Assembly: GCA_001599935.1 (NCBI GenBank)
Contig: BCIJ01000018.1
Location: 155,590-219,589, forward strand
Length of the DNA: 64,000 nucleotides
Reading direction: 5' to 3'
Source of the DNA: Holtermannia corniformis
Lineage: Eukaryota > Basidiomycota > Tremellomycetes > Holtermanniales
Below, piece after piece: positions 9,024 through 18,985 of this stretch. Made by a program: the position numbers and the translations under genes. The notes under the pieces are model-generated. The model searched no databases. It had not been told where the DNA came from and saw only the letters and a program-made list of their open reading frames with translations. How positions within the stretch are numbered: the first letter of the stretch is position 1; the number at the start of each line of letters is the position of its first letter.

Positions 9024-10116
9024 ATGACCGCGCCTTTACAGACTCAGACACCAGCGCCAGTCGCTTCGACGTCTTCTGCGCCGCACGGTGAGCTTTTGAT
9101 GTCTAGATCTGACGGCCGCTGAAGCCGACAGAGGAGGAGCAGTACCTCAACCTGATCCGCCAAATCGTGGCCACCGGTCAGCAACGCCCAGACCGTACGG
9201 GCACCGGCACTATCTCTATCTTTGCACCTCCTGCCCTTCGCTTCTCCCTCGCCGATGGGACATTACCACTCCTCACCACCAAGCGCGTCTTCCTTCGCGG
9301 CGTACTGGAAGAGCTGCTATGGTTTGTCGCTGGCTCGACCGACGGCAAGCTGCTGTCGGCCAAGGGAGTCGGGATCTGGGACGGCAATGGCTCAAGAGAG
9401 TATCTCGATCGCGTCGGGTTGAATCACAGACGGGAAGGGGATCTTGGACCGGTCTATGGGTTCCAGTGGCGGCATTTCGGGGCCGAGTACGGGACGTGCG
9501 AGGACGATTACACAGGCAAGGGCGTGGATCAGTTGCAGCAGGTGATAGACAAGATCATGCACAATCCGACAGACCGACGGATCATCATGAGCGCGTGGAA
9601 TCCCAAAGGTCCGTGTCCGCAAATACGACAAAACTACGCTGACCAAGACAGACCTCCCGTCAATGGCTTTACCGCCGTGCCACATGTTCTGCCAGTTCTA
9701 CGTCACACTTCCCGCAACCCCATCCGACCGACCAAAGCTCAGCTGCCTCATGTACCAACGATCCTGCGACGTCGGCCTTGGTGTCCCATTCAACATTGCA
9801 TCGTATGCCCTCCTCACACACATGATCGCCCATATCACCGGGTGTGAGCCGCACGAGTTCATCCTGCAGATGGGCGACGCGCATGTCTACAATGATCATG
9901 TGGAGCCACTCAAGACGCAGCTCGAGCGAGAGCCGCGAGAGTTCCCCAAACTGCTCATCAAGCGATCCAGAGAAGAGGTTGAGTCGATCGATGGCTTCAA
10001 GACGGAAGACTTCGAGGTCATTGGGTACAAGCCACACGGCAAGATTGAAATGAAGATGTCGGTGAGTGGAGTAGTGCTCTTCCGTGACCGTTACTGACAC
10101 GTCGCGCCAGGCTTGA
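9024..10116 (+). CDS. Thymidylate synthase
   Basis: Converts dUMP to dTMP using methylene-tetrahydrofolate. Four exons: 9024-9087, 9132-9608, 9652-10061 and 10111-10116, giving 318 aa. Family hallmarks in order are [51 protein letters not shown], the catalytic Cys in [32 protein letters not shown] and [10 protein letters not shown]. The last intron (10062-10110) leaves an exon of only six bases coding Ala-stop, which gives the C-terminus KIEMKMSA. Without splicing the protein would run on to [12 protein letters not shown], so the spliced form fits the family better. The N-terminal ~25 residues are a poorly conserved extension. No fused dihydrofolate reductase domain is present. Confidence 0.95.
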
Positions 10117-12447
10117 TTGTTTGTAGTACGAGTCGGATGTAGTATGCATAGATATGCGCAATGTACTGTGCAGTACCCACACCGCCTTCTGCTTACGCAT
10201 TTGATGTACGCGGCGGCTCTTCGCACCTGTACGGCAGGCATCAGTAATTGCTCGCAAGTCTGTAGACGAGCAAGGTCTCAGAAAGCCAAAAGAGTCCAAA
10301 GAAAAGCCATTGTCTGCTTGTTTCGAGCAACCTCGACTTTGACCGCAGATGAACGTCTTCGTCATCGACCCCTCATGACAAAGTTCAACGTACCCACCCG
10401 TGTCGGGACGATTTATCTCACACTCTAATGATCACTGGTGGATCCGCTCGATGAATCTTGTCGTCTTGCTGACCAGCCGTCACAAGCAGCTCATGTGCAT
10501 GTATGACACCTGTGACATGTTCAGCTATCGCTTCACGGACGTGGTGACGGTAAAGGTGTAGGTGTTATATCAGAGGAAAGGATTATCTCGGCAGGCGCGA
10601 GCGCTCCGATAAGCCATACAAGTGTATCTCGTCCCGGATACGATGAACCGAAGACTGTGCGATAGGATCGAATGAGAAAAAAACTCACTAGATTGCCTGG
10701 GGTAACGTTGATGGTCCGAGCGCAGGCGTCAGCGTGATCGATAGGTGGATTCGCGCAGTGAATGCATGGAGGCTTTAGACATGGCTGTTTGAGCGCACGT
10801 GAGGAGCAAACGAGAGCAAGGTGAGTATCATCATTCAGTAGCGCAGGGACGAGTGCGAGGACAGAATGCCGAACTTACAGTATCGCACGCCCGCTACTTG
10901 CATGTTGATTGCGTGTTCGTGGCAGCGTTTTTCGCCGCGATGATTGAGAACTAGCAATTACATATGTCAGTGTACTGCAATATGTACCCGGGAAGGCGCA
11001 AAGTAGCTCAGAAAATCCCTTGGTCGATACCGCATCGCACCGAAGCACTCAGCATGAGGTAAAAGGTTTCATCATTGCACAGCAAGCGCCTTCGACTTGT
11101 CCACTCACCATTGTTCAGATGGAGCGTCGTAAGAGCTGCGTACTGCACAGTCCGCTTTTTTTTGCGCAGAGAGTTGCAAGGAGCTGCCTCTCACCGAGAA
11201 ACGCCGAACCTCCTCCTTTCGAGCCCCTATCGCCACCAGGGTTTACCTCCTCTGTCCCTTGGAGGACGCTTTGGCACTGCATGTGCCTTCGTCAGCTCCT
11301 TCGACAGTCAATGGTGTTTTGGCGGTGCACTACTTCTGCACCGTGTATTGAAGCGCAAGCATCTCCTCGCCCCGCATGTCAAGAGTTCAAGACATCCTCG
11401 TGAAATTTGCTCGTCAACACGCGCCTGCAGCTTGCGACGACGACCTAAAGTCTGACAAGACCAAGCTCGATTCTACTGCGGGACTCGAGTTCAGCCTCGA
11501 GGACTGGGTGGAGAAGGTCAAGGGGAAAAAGGAACATTTCGTCTATTGTCTCCGTTCGTTTCGAGTCGCGAACTCGTTCTATTGTTCTTCGGACACATTG
11601 TTCTCCTCTTCGTATTGTGACGGTCCGGCGGTGTCGGAGACGGTGCGCTCGCGCGCTGTAGGACGCGAGATGAGTTGCAGGAGGAGCAGTTCGGCCGCGA
11701 GCTCGTCAGGTGGGTCAAACGCGGCAGCGAGGTGCTGGATCAACGAAATGGTCAAACGGTGAGGGCTCAGGCGGTTGGTTCAGCGTCAATCGACAATTTG
11801 TCTATTATGTAGACAAAGGTCCGTTCGAGACACGGTACTCGTGCCGTTTAGCCGGCCAACGGGAGGTTCGGATCGAAGTCTGTACAGACGCAAGCTCGAA
11901 TATCGTGAGTGTATGGTCTTCCGATCGCCAACTGAATGGGGATTCTGCGCGGTGATCTGCAACGAGAACCGTGCGCTTCGTGCGTACTGCCCGAAGGCAG
12001 CCACTGCGTGACAAAGCAGACGGGCGCATGCATCTTCTTATGTAAGCCTTCCAGTGAAACCATTGCCGTGCCATCGCTGGTGAGCTTGGTCTTGGCTCTT
12101 CCAAAACGAAGGGCGCGAAAAATCCGCGCCGGTCTGCATCGACTGACCACTTCTCGAAACTTAAATTACTCAGGATGCCAGAATAGACGGTAGACATCAT
12201 CCAACGCTGCACACATCTGACCTCGAGCCTGAATGCGCGCAGCTGTATGCATTGTAGACAGTAGTCGACAGCGCAAGACAACGAGCGACTCCAGTATGAT
12301 CGATTTTCGCCGTCGTAGACGCCCTCGCCTGAACTTACCGCCACCCGCAGTACACTCCTTGGTGTGTTGGAAGGAACCAGCTCGAAGACTCGGTCAGAGC
12401 ACGATACTACGAGGCATCGCGATGCAATACAGCTGCAATACCCTGCA
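10117..12447. other. 2.3 kb with no recognised gene
   Basis: Between thymidylate synthase and the small ORF at 12448 I see no known protein family, tRNA or repeat. Short open frames exist on both strands, mostly with no coding character. The one exception is around 11376-11813, described separately. Composition looks similar to the rest of the window. Confidence 0.4.
11376..11813 (+). CDS. Possible small gene of unknown function
   Basis: The frame from 11376 starts MSRVQDILVKFARQHAP and is hydrophilic and charged (EFSLEDWVEKVKGKK) up to about 11530. A second frame near 11665-11813 reads RDELQEEQFGRELVRWVK and ends in a stop at 11811-11813. It has a coiled-coil-like pattern and could be a later exon, with GCTGTAG as a possible acceptor near 11659. 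I could not find an intron that joins the two in frame, so this may be two fragments or no gene. No family recognised. Confidence 0.22.
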
Positions 12448-12720
12448 ATGACAAAGCCTTATACATCTATCCTGCTACCCTTCATCAGCCGTTACGGGCC
12501 AGGAGGAGAGTGCGAGCGCTATTTTCCACCCTCGAAGCTTATCACCTCGGACCGCGTTACCAGCGCACGGAGCGGCAATAACTTCTTGGAGTACACCTTC
12601 ACGCCTGACAGCGAAGGGGGATTACTGCAGTGCAGCCTGGCGTACAGTCCGTCAACCCATATTTGTCTTCGTATTGATTCAGCATCCCATGGGACTGTCG
12701 TCGCTTGGCCATACCATTGA
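12448..12720 (+). CDS. Small unknown protein (90 aa), first of three similar-looking ORFs
   Basis: Single-exon frame from ATG 12448 to TGA 12718-12720. It has no signal peptide, membrane segment or known motif. The C-terminal half alternates hydrophobic and polar residues as in beta strands (NNFLEYTFTP, GGLLQCSLAY, HICLRIDS). The two following ORFs of 98 and 101 aa have the same size and a comparable F-x-aromatic..x-C pattern, so the three may be divergent tandem paralogues. It could also be chance. The start codon is the only ATG in the region that gives this frame. Confidence 0.35.
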   Translation: MTKPYTSILLPFISRYGPGGECERYFPPSKLITSDRVTSARSGNNFLEYTFTPDSEGGLLQCSLAYSPSTHICLRIDSASHGTVVAWPYH

Positions 12721-13238
12721 GGCGATGAGACCTCTTGTGTGACGGATTGTGCTTGGCGCTTGCGACGTTACTAGTGCTGAATGTCGTGCATGATGATCCC
12801 CCCTGCGTAGAAGCTAAGCAGCCGTGAAGGATTTGGCGATGACAAAGTCGCACGCGCGCTCTCTCGTTCAACATATCGCAGTGAGGGGAATCGCAAATGA
12901 CACGCAGCCTTCGTCAGGCCGTCAACGCAGTACTGACTCGAAGCCATATCAAAGGACAGGACCGTCACATACCTTACGAGCGTCACCAGGGAATCTTTGT
13001 GGAGCGTTGCCACCGTCGTGCCAAGATATCCATACCTTTGTTGTAGAGTCTGAAAGAAGGCAACGCCATCGCACACTGCAATTACGAGCGTGACTGGACT
13101 CTCTAACCACAGCTCATTAGATCGCGCTCTACATTGCACGGTTCATAAAGGTGCTTGCGCTTAAGTCGCAAATTGGGCCAATGTTACGGGTATAAGAGAG
13201 ACCTGTTAAGCTGTGCGTTCCTCCAACGCAAAATCACC

Positions 13239-13535
13239 ATGGCTACCTCTCCCAGCATCGAAGCTTTGATAACATTCATGTGGTCTGTAGTGCCAGATGG
13301 CGTCAAAGCAGGCGACATGCCCCCCATTCAGGTGCCAACCGTAGGTACCCGCCACGAGGACGCGAGCCATAGCGGTCGCTTTTACTTCGTCTCTGAGAGT
13401 ACATCGGACGGCCATTACATAACTTGCACTCGGACTGGCGAGGACGGAGGACATGACAAGAAGTCTATCACGGTGAAAGTGGCCGACTGGTCAGACCCAA
13501 CGGTGACGATGGACCAACTGAAGGCAAGCAGGTAA
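13239..13535 (+). CDS. Small unknown protein (98 aa), second of three similar-looking ORFs
   Basis: The ATG at 13239 is in a good context (ATCACCATGG). A TATAAG sequence lies about 45 bp upstream at 13190-13195. The frame is hydrophilic, with a Cys in GHYITCTRTG and a strand-like segment SITVKVADWSD. The sequence AGGTAAGC just before the stop would serve as a splice donor, so the real C-terminus may differ. No family recognised. It shares length and a loose pattern with the ORFs at 12448 and 13769. Confidence 0.45.
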   Translation: MATSPSIEALITFMWSVVPDGVKAGDMPPIQVPTVGTRHEDASHSGRFYFVSESTSDGHYITCTRTGEDGGHDKKSITVKVADWSDPTVTMDQLKASR

Positions 13536-13768
13536 GCCTTCGCTTCACCGGGCGCCCAGTGCGGTAGAAGTCGCAGTAGATAGACTCAGGCATGACAAAG
13601 TCCTCTACGTCACTATGAGCAGGCCGTGTATTGGAACCGCCATCACGTTCAGCTCCGCAGTCCTCCCTTGAGCCGACCTCAACCGCAAGGAAGGCCCGAA
13701 GTGGGCCTGTGGAGCTGATAACGCTGCCTGGATCGCTCTGGTTTATTCGCCACGTTTGATCAGCAACC

Positions 13769-14074
13769 ATGAGCACCAACCCGCTCGACACGGTTCTTCC
13801 TGCCGACCATGACATTTGGCGGTTCCTCAAGGAGCACACTGTCGGAGACCTTAATGACAGCTTGCCGATCTGGAAATCGCACCGTCCGGACCAAGGGCTA
13901 GGGACATCCTATGGAGAGGCCAAGAACAAGCAGTTCAAGTGGGAGATCGCAAGCCAAGGTGGCACCTCAGTCGTCGTGTCATGCTGGTCCACCCAGGACG
14001 CCGCCATCGCTGAATCATGGGAGATCTCTGCGGTTGGGAAAAAGGAGCTAGGCGTCAAGTCTCTGCAGATCTGA
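13769..14074 (+). CDS. Small unknown protein (101 aa), third of three similar-looking ORFs
   Basis: Single exon from ATG 13769 (GCAACCATGAG) to TGA 14072-14074. The sequence contains KQFKWEIAS, VVVSCWSTQ and SWEISAVGKK, again an alternating strand-like pattern with one conserved-looking Cys, similar to the ORF at 13239. It has no signal peptide or membrane segment. It ends only 90 bp from the 3' end of the Con-6 gene on the other strand. Function unknown; a small beta-rich cytosolic protein is all the sequence suggests. Confidence 0.45.
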   Translation: MSTNPLDTVLPADHDIWRFLKEHTVGDLNDSLPIWKSHRPDQGLGTSYGEAKNKQFKWEIASQGGTSVVVSCWSTQDAAIAESWEISAVGKKELGVKSLQI

Positions 14075-14163
14075 TGCGCCAAGGCATCTGGCTGCGACAT
14101 ATGCACACGTTCATACGTCGGTCATGGATGGAATGTACAAGCTTCTTCGCGATCTCACTCTCA

Positions 14164-14911
14164 TCAGTACTCGGCTCCAGCCTTGTCGAGCGCCTACAAG
14201 ATTCAGCATCCGATCTGTGCAAGTTCGACATCTGACTCACCTCCTTGGCGTGCGCCTTGGCCGCCTCGGAAGTGTTCTGCCGCTCGTCAGCTTATATTGT
14301 CTTGCGCTGGCAGAGAGCACGGACCGGGTTGTGAACGGTCGCCTTGAAGCCACCGAGAACCCTGTTCTCGTGCTCGTCGGCAGTGACGCCTGGAGCTACC
14401 GGCGCCGGGACCGCGCCCTCGAGCTTTTCGAGCTCCTGTCGGGCGTGCGCCTTTGCTTCAGCCGACGTGTGCTGAGTATGCCGTCAGCACAGACGTTTGT
14501 ACCCCTAGGGTGACAAACTCACCGGGTTCGCCAGAGTCCTGCATCGAAAGCTCAGTATACATCCCGGAGACAGCACGCCGCACTCACGCCTTGTAGCCGC
14601 CAGCGACGTGGTGCGCGTGCACCTCTTCCTCGTGAGACGGTCCGGGCGCAGGCTTGTACGAGTCTGGGATGGGCTCTCCAAGATCCTTGAGCGTCTTGGC
14701 GGCGTGGTCCTTTGCCTCTTGCGACGTGTTCTGAGGGTCGCAGTCAGCTCGGGGCAGGTCTTGGCACAATGCAGGCTATTGGAGACCGACCGGGTTGGCA
14801 ATAGCACTGAGGATCCGTGCGTCAGTAGCGTCCCTGCCTCTGATCAGTCACTACTCACGCCTTGTAGCCGCCGATAACGTGGTGTTGGTGAGTCTGGTCT
14901 TGGTGTGACAT
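14164..14911 (-). CDS. Con-6 (conidiation protein 6) family protein, three repeats
   Basis: Seven exons on the minus strand: 14911-14859, 14806-14791, 14730-14588, 14538-14523, 14471-14325, 14276-14241 and 14193-14164, for 146 aa. The protein carries three copies of the Con-6 repeat: GGYKAAIANPNTSQEAK, GGYKATLANPHTSAEAK and GGFKATVHNPNTSEAAK. The copies are joined by acidic Pro-rich linkers, and the protein ends in ALDKAGAEY. Con-6 proteins are small hydrophilic fungal proteins induced in spores and stress; their biochemical role is unknown. Exons 2 and 4 are only 16 nt long and encode the AIANP/TLANP core of repeats 1 and 2. Repeat 3 has lost that intron. All introns are 47-60 nt and phases agree throughout. 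Confidence 0.9.
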
Positions 14912-15176
14912 GGTGGTGCTGCTGGTGCTGCTGAGGGAAGAAGCGGTCCGTTCCGCCTGGCCCCTTATGCATCCGAGCTAGTCCGCTCGGTGCGCTGACA
15001 TCATTCCCGCTCAAGCCGAGGTGGACGAGCTTAGCGCACACAGCACACATCCGCACAGGGGGATCGTCACTCGTCCCCAGCGGGGCACCCGACCTCCACC
15101 ACCACCATGCATAAAGCCAGGAGCCGCCGTGCTGCTCTTGTTTGTACAGTACTCCACGTCACTCCTAGTACACAGA
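14912..15176. promoter_or_regulatory. Divergent promoter between Con-6 gene and dehydrogenase
   Basis: 265 bp between two divergent start codons with no ORF. CACC/CCCC-rich stretches near 15060-15110 resemble stress-response (STRE-like AGGGG/CCCCT) sites, but no exact cluster is proven. Assigned by position only. Confidence 0.35.
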
Positions 15177-16109
15177 ATGACGAAGAGGTATGCAGTCATC
15201 ATCGGCGCAGGTCCAGGGTTGGGTGCCAGCGTCGAATCGGTAGAGACGGTGACATTAGCATCCGCGCCTTTGCGCCGACCCACTCGCTGGCGCTACTCTC
15301 GCGATCCATCTCTCCGTCGTCACTTGCGGCACTCAAACTACCCGACGAAGCTGACGCTCACCCGTTCCCGACAGACGGTACGCGAGCTAGGCTCGACAAG
15401 GTGTTTGCAGACATCAAGGCGCACTGGCCTGATAGCCTGATCGACGTGGGCGTCTTCAACCTTGGTGATGACTACAATCCGGGTTCTTTCTTGGAGCGGG
15501 GGATGATGCGCTGCGAGAGAACCTTGAGAACATGACGTGCGTTTCTGAGCCGTGACGACACCGATCTTCAAGGCTGGTGCCGACAGGGCGCAGTATCCCA
15601 GCGTACAACTTTGCGCAAGCTTCATCAAGGCTGAACAGGGCGGCACACTGAGCGATGACAAGTCTGGAAAGGATCCTACGCTGCTGTTCGCGGTTCGGCC
15701 GAGTTTGCGCACATGGCCATGCCGCAATTTGCTATCCGAGCGCTGGCTCGGGTGGGTCATGCCATCACCAGATCATGGAGTGATGCGGAGGCTGATCGCG
15801 ACGAGTAGAGTTTGGCAAGGGAGTTTCACCCACAGGGGATCCACATCGCGATCATCATTGTCGATGGGCTGATTGATACGGAGCGCGTGCGGCGCTTGGC
15901 GCGAGGGCACGGTGCGTTGCCCGTGCTGCTGCAGATCCAGAGCTGATACAGTGCAGCGTCTGGATCCGGACGAGCTCGCACAGGCGAGTACCACCACGAG
16001 TTCGTAAGATAACGCTGACACCGCACAGACATATCTAGCTTTGTACAACCAACCGCGGTCCTCCTGGACACACGAGCTCAATATCCGGCCCAGCTTCGAA
16101 ATGTTCTGA
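15177..16109 (+). pseudogene. Short-chain dehydrogenase/reductase, frame broken in about three places
   Basis: The start MTKRYAVIIGAGPGLGAS is the NAD(P)-binding Rossmann motif (GxGxxxG). Later segments fit one SDR: AFAPTHSLALLSRS, HWPDSLIDVGVFNLGDDYNP, DALRENLENMT, FIKAEQ, FAHMAMPQFAIRALAR, EFHPQGIHIAIIIVDGLID, and the C-terminus TYLALYNQPRSSW..EMF. Introns fit at 15537-15601, after ALAR near 15750, within 15910-15950, and a GC-AG intron after ELAQ near 15983. However, the frame must change without a plausible intron near 15231-15251, at the G5 run 15498-15502, and near 15692-15701. Either the gene is decaying or the assembly has single-base errors. The substrate is unknown. Confidence 0.65.
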
Positions 16110-16381
16110 CTGCTACACACGAGCCATGCAGCTGTTCTATTGTCCTAGCCAGCGAAGGCTGCTAAGCGCGGGATCTGCAGGCCGAAGTTCATGGCATCGA
16201 AGCTTCTTCCGTGCCCCTGCAGCCATCCGACCGCGTCTCAAGCGTCGCGTATCATCTCGGCGATTCCCTTTGCTCGCAGGAGTCCGATCTCTCGCATGCG
16301 ATTGGGTTCGAACGTACGTTTGTATACATGGCGTTTCACGGTGCAAAATACTTAGACTCATTAGAGCTGCACCACCAACGC

Positions 16382-17440
16382 TCACTTGACGAGCACCCGA
16401 TCGAACGTCTCACCCCGCACCGAGCCACCCCGAAGCGACGTCTTGACGTTGGCGAAGAACGCATCGCGGTTCTTGCGTAGATCCTCTGCGGCTTCTGCAA
16501 GGTCGTTAGCCTTGGTACACTGCAGATCAGGCGACGCATGCCTTTGTTGAGTGGGTCGTCGGGGTTACTATGAGCGTCAGCGAGCATAAACGGGGCGGGC
16601 TGCCACTCACGGCTCGAGGAAGAGATACTGCAAGCCGATCATGACCGATGTGAGGTTGAGAACCTGACGGTATCAGTGTCAATAGGCTAGTGTGCTACTG
16701 TACTGACGGGCTTCCAGTCTTCCCGCAGAATGTTGCTACGACAAAGTCAGGTTTCAGGCATTGTTATAGTGTCACGATAGACTCACAGGCAGACATTACC
16801 CTCGAGGTCCAAGTTGGGGTGGTAGATCTGGTTTGCATCAATGCTGACTTTGGCATTCATTCACGTAGCCAAGCCAACCTTTTGCGTGCATCGGACCTTT
16901 GGCGGCTCGTGCGGGTAATTCGGGTTGATGGCAAAAGTAAAGTGGAATTGGCCGCCCTTGTACATGCCTGTCGCACTCCATTAGCCTCTGCGTTGCGTAC
17001 TGGAAACGACCGGGTCCCAGTGGGTTCCTGTCGTTCGCAAGACTGACCCTCGTCAGGGGTGATGTCGAGCGTGAAGTTGAGCACATCGTTCGGGTCCGGG
17101 AACGTCGTCTTCATCGTGTCTGGGAGCTCGAGCTCTGTGAGGTCTGTCATGGTATGAGCTACTGTCTTGCAGACTGCGCTGCGCCGTGCTTTAGAAGCTG
17201 ATCTCCAGCTGCGAGCTCGGCCGACTTGCACAGTCCATACAGTAACGCACCCTTCTGTACCCGAAGCTGCGCCGGTGTGACCTTTGGCTTCTTCTTCGAC
17301 GCCGCCTCCTCGGTCTTCTTCATCGACCAGATCTGCGTTGCATATCAGATACAGGCAGCAGACACCGAGCAAGATAGGAAAGGATGAAATGCACAATCAG
17401 CACGGTCCCGCTCCGCTCCGATCAGACTGACCTTGATCAT
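16382..17440 (-). CDS. UBC12: NEDD8-conjugating enzyme E2 Ubc12
   Basis: Carries NEDD8/Rub1 from its E1 to cullins. The start MIK (exon 17440-17432, 9 nt) splices to IWSMKKTEEAASKKKP, the typical Ubc12 N-terminus that docks on the E1. Then come LELPDTMKTTFPDPNDVLNF, GGQFHFTFAINPNYPHEPPK, and the catalytic Cys in LEGNVCLNILREDWKPVL. Next are FLEPNPDDPLNK and ANDLAEAAEDLRKNRDAF, ending RGETFDRVLVK. At least eight exons; exon 6 (16735-16708) is 28 nt. Between DPLNK and ANDL (about 16541-16510) the frame shifts. The intervening 22-32 nt have a CTGAT branch-like site but no donor that restores frame. The window also holds CSN5, whose complex removes the NEDD8 that Ubc12 adds. Confidence 0.85.
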
Positions 17441-17628
17441 CTCGAGATCTCTAGCTCTCTATTTGCTCTCTAGTACTCTCTGACAGTCTAGTCGTGCTGC
17501 TTGTCGCAGTGGCGAGTGAACCAGCTTGGTGGTCGTTGATCGTCCGCCCGTGCCGTCAACCAGCTCGTCAAGTGGAGGCACTTGTGTCGTCTTCCCACCA
17601 TCTGCTCGTATTTCCGATCTCAAGCAGC

Positions 17629-18197
17629 ATGGTCTCTACGGGCTCAACGCCAAAGCCAGACGAGACGTGGCACGAGGTGTAGGTTCCATACTCTCAGCAG
17701 ATCGTGAGGTTGCGTCGCTGACTTGGAGACAGCACCCTCAACATCCCGTTTGCGAATGCTTCGCACGCTCAAACGGCTCTGCGCGTCATCTCGGTCGATA
17801 GGGAGATGAACCCGCATCTTGTCGAGCGCAAGCTGAGCGTAGATGATACCGTGCTGGTAGTGTACGTCGGCTCCATCATTCATCTCAATGCTTTCCTACC
17901 GCTCTTCTAGGGTGCTGTCTTTCCACGCTGTACCCTACTCAAGACGCAGACGTCCTGCCGACTGTATGTGGAGCTGACGCTCTTACATACAGACACTACC
18001 GCGTCGCGACCATTCGCCTGCTCCGACTGGCCACCAACGCCTTCCTGCAGTCGGTCGATCTCATCATGCGCACGATGGAAGAGTTTGCACCAAACGACAA
18101 CGACGACGACGACGAGGGCGAGATCCTCGATGCCATCCAGGGGATCGAGCTCAAGGGTGACGGGAAAGGTGCCGGGGGCGGTGAAGAGGTGCAGTGA
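17629..18197 (+). CDS. PCC1: EKC/KEOPS complex subunit Pcc1
   Basis: Small dimerising subunit of the KEOPS complex, which makes the t6A modification on tRNA. Three exons: 17629-17678, 17733-17861 and 17993-18197, giving 127 aa. The Pcc1 domain is clear: TLNIPFANASHAQTALRVIS, then VERKLSVDDTVLVV, then HYRVATIRLLRLATNAFLQS and LIMRTMEEFAP. The tail is acidic (NDNDDDDEGE) and Gly-rich. The second intron (131 nt) is long for this genome, and a small alternative exon inside it cannot be excluded. It is divergently placed from UBC12, with 188 bp between the starts. Length is slightly above the usual 90-115 aa because of the tail. Confidence 0.85.
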
Positions 18198-18498
18198 CGT
18201 CGGGCCAGAGAGGGTTGTATTTGCTTGCTTGCTGGTTGGAATAGATTATAGACGGCGACATGTACGACGACTGATGATGGTATAAAGGGATGATATGTGC
18301 ATAGCGGGCATGGCATGATACACTAGTCTTGTCTGATCTGGCTCTTCAGCCGCGTCTCCTTCCCCTGCCCTGTCTCCCAACCTCCCCCATCCACAATCCC
18401 TGGTTCCCAACCCATAGAAACAGTGCAAGTGTGTAACAAATCGAATGTCGTGTCATCTCGTCACCAAGTGTCCGTCCATCAAGTCTGGGTTGTCGTGA

Positions 18499-18985
18499 TC
18501 AGAGCGAGCCCAGCTCGCCCTCGAGATCAGGCTGGCTACCGCACCCGAGCTGAGCCCACAAATGCCAGCCCATGGCAATCAGCACGACGACGAGAAGCAG
18601 TCCTCGGACTGTTGGTCCACCTGCGCGGACGCCGAGCCCAAAGCATGCTTTCGAGGGTGCGGGGGTGTGCAGTGGGACAATGGCAGTGGAGGGTGGGAGG
18701 AGGAGGATGGATTTTGGCGTGTGCGCGGGGAGGGGCGCGGGCTCGGCTAGGACCGGTGTCAGTCTGATAATCGAAATGGTCGTGCAGACACGTACTGAGG
18801 ACGATACCGGGGATGTCGAGGCTGCGCGAGCGTTTCTCAGATAAAGGCGAGCCAGGGCGCGAGAGCGGTGGTGCGGCAAACGGCACAAATGTCTCTGTCC
18901 AAGCGTCAGCACCATTCTGCTTCTGGCAGCTTGACAGCTGACCGCGACAGACCAACTGACCGATCTTTTCGTTGGCAGACTCCAT
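18499..18985 (-). CDS. Small protein with C-terminal membrane segment, unknown function
   Basis: Three exons fit well: 18985-18961, 18894-18796 and 18746-18499, giving 123 aa from MESANEKI. Both introns (66 and 49 nt) have normal signals and phases agree. The protein is Pro/Ser-rich (FAAPPLSRPGSPLSEK). It has a mildly hydrophobic stretch SILLLPPSTAIVPL and one strong transmembrane helix near the end (TVRGLLLVVVLIAMGWHLW), so it looks tail-anchored. The frame stays open upstream of the chosen ATG (HTDTTQNNLHAQNSL), so an earlier start or exon is possible. I do not recognise the family. Confidence 0.5.

Noticed and set aside
9167..9847. Unspliced second exon of thymidylate synthase running on past 9608
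   Set aside because: The continuation loses the [10 protein letters not shown] active-site region, which is recovered only by removing 9609-9651.
10117..11375. Search for RNA genes, CRISPR-like arrays or inverted repeats
   Set aside because: No regularly spaced repeats or foldable RNA with recognisable sequence were seen; CRISPR is not expected in a fungal nucleus.
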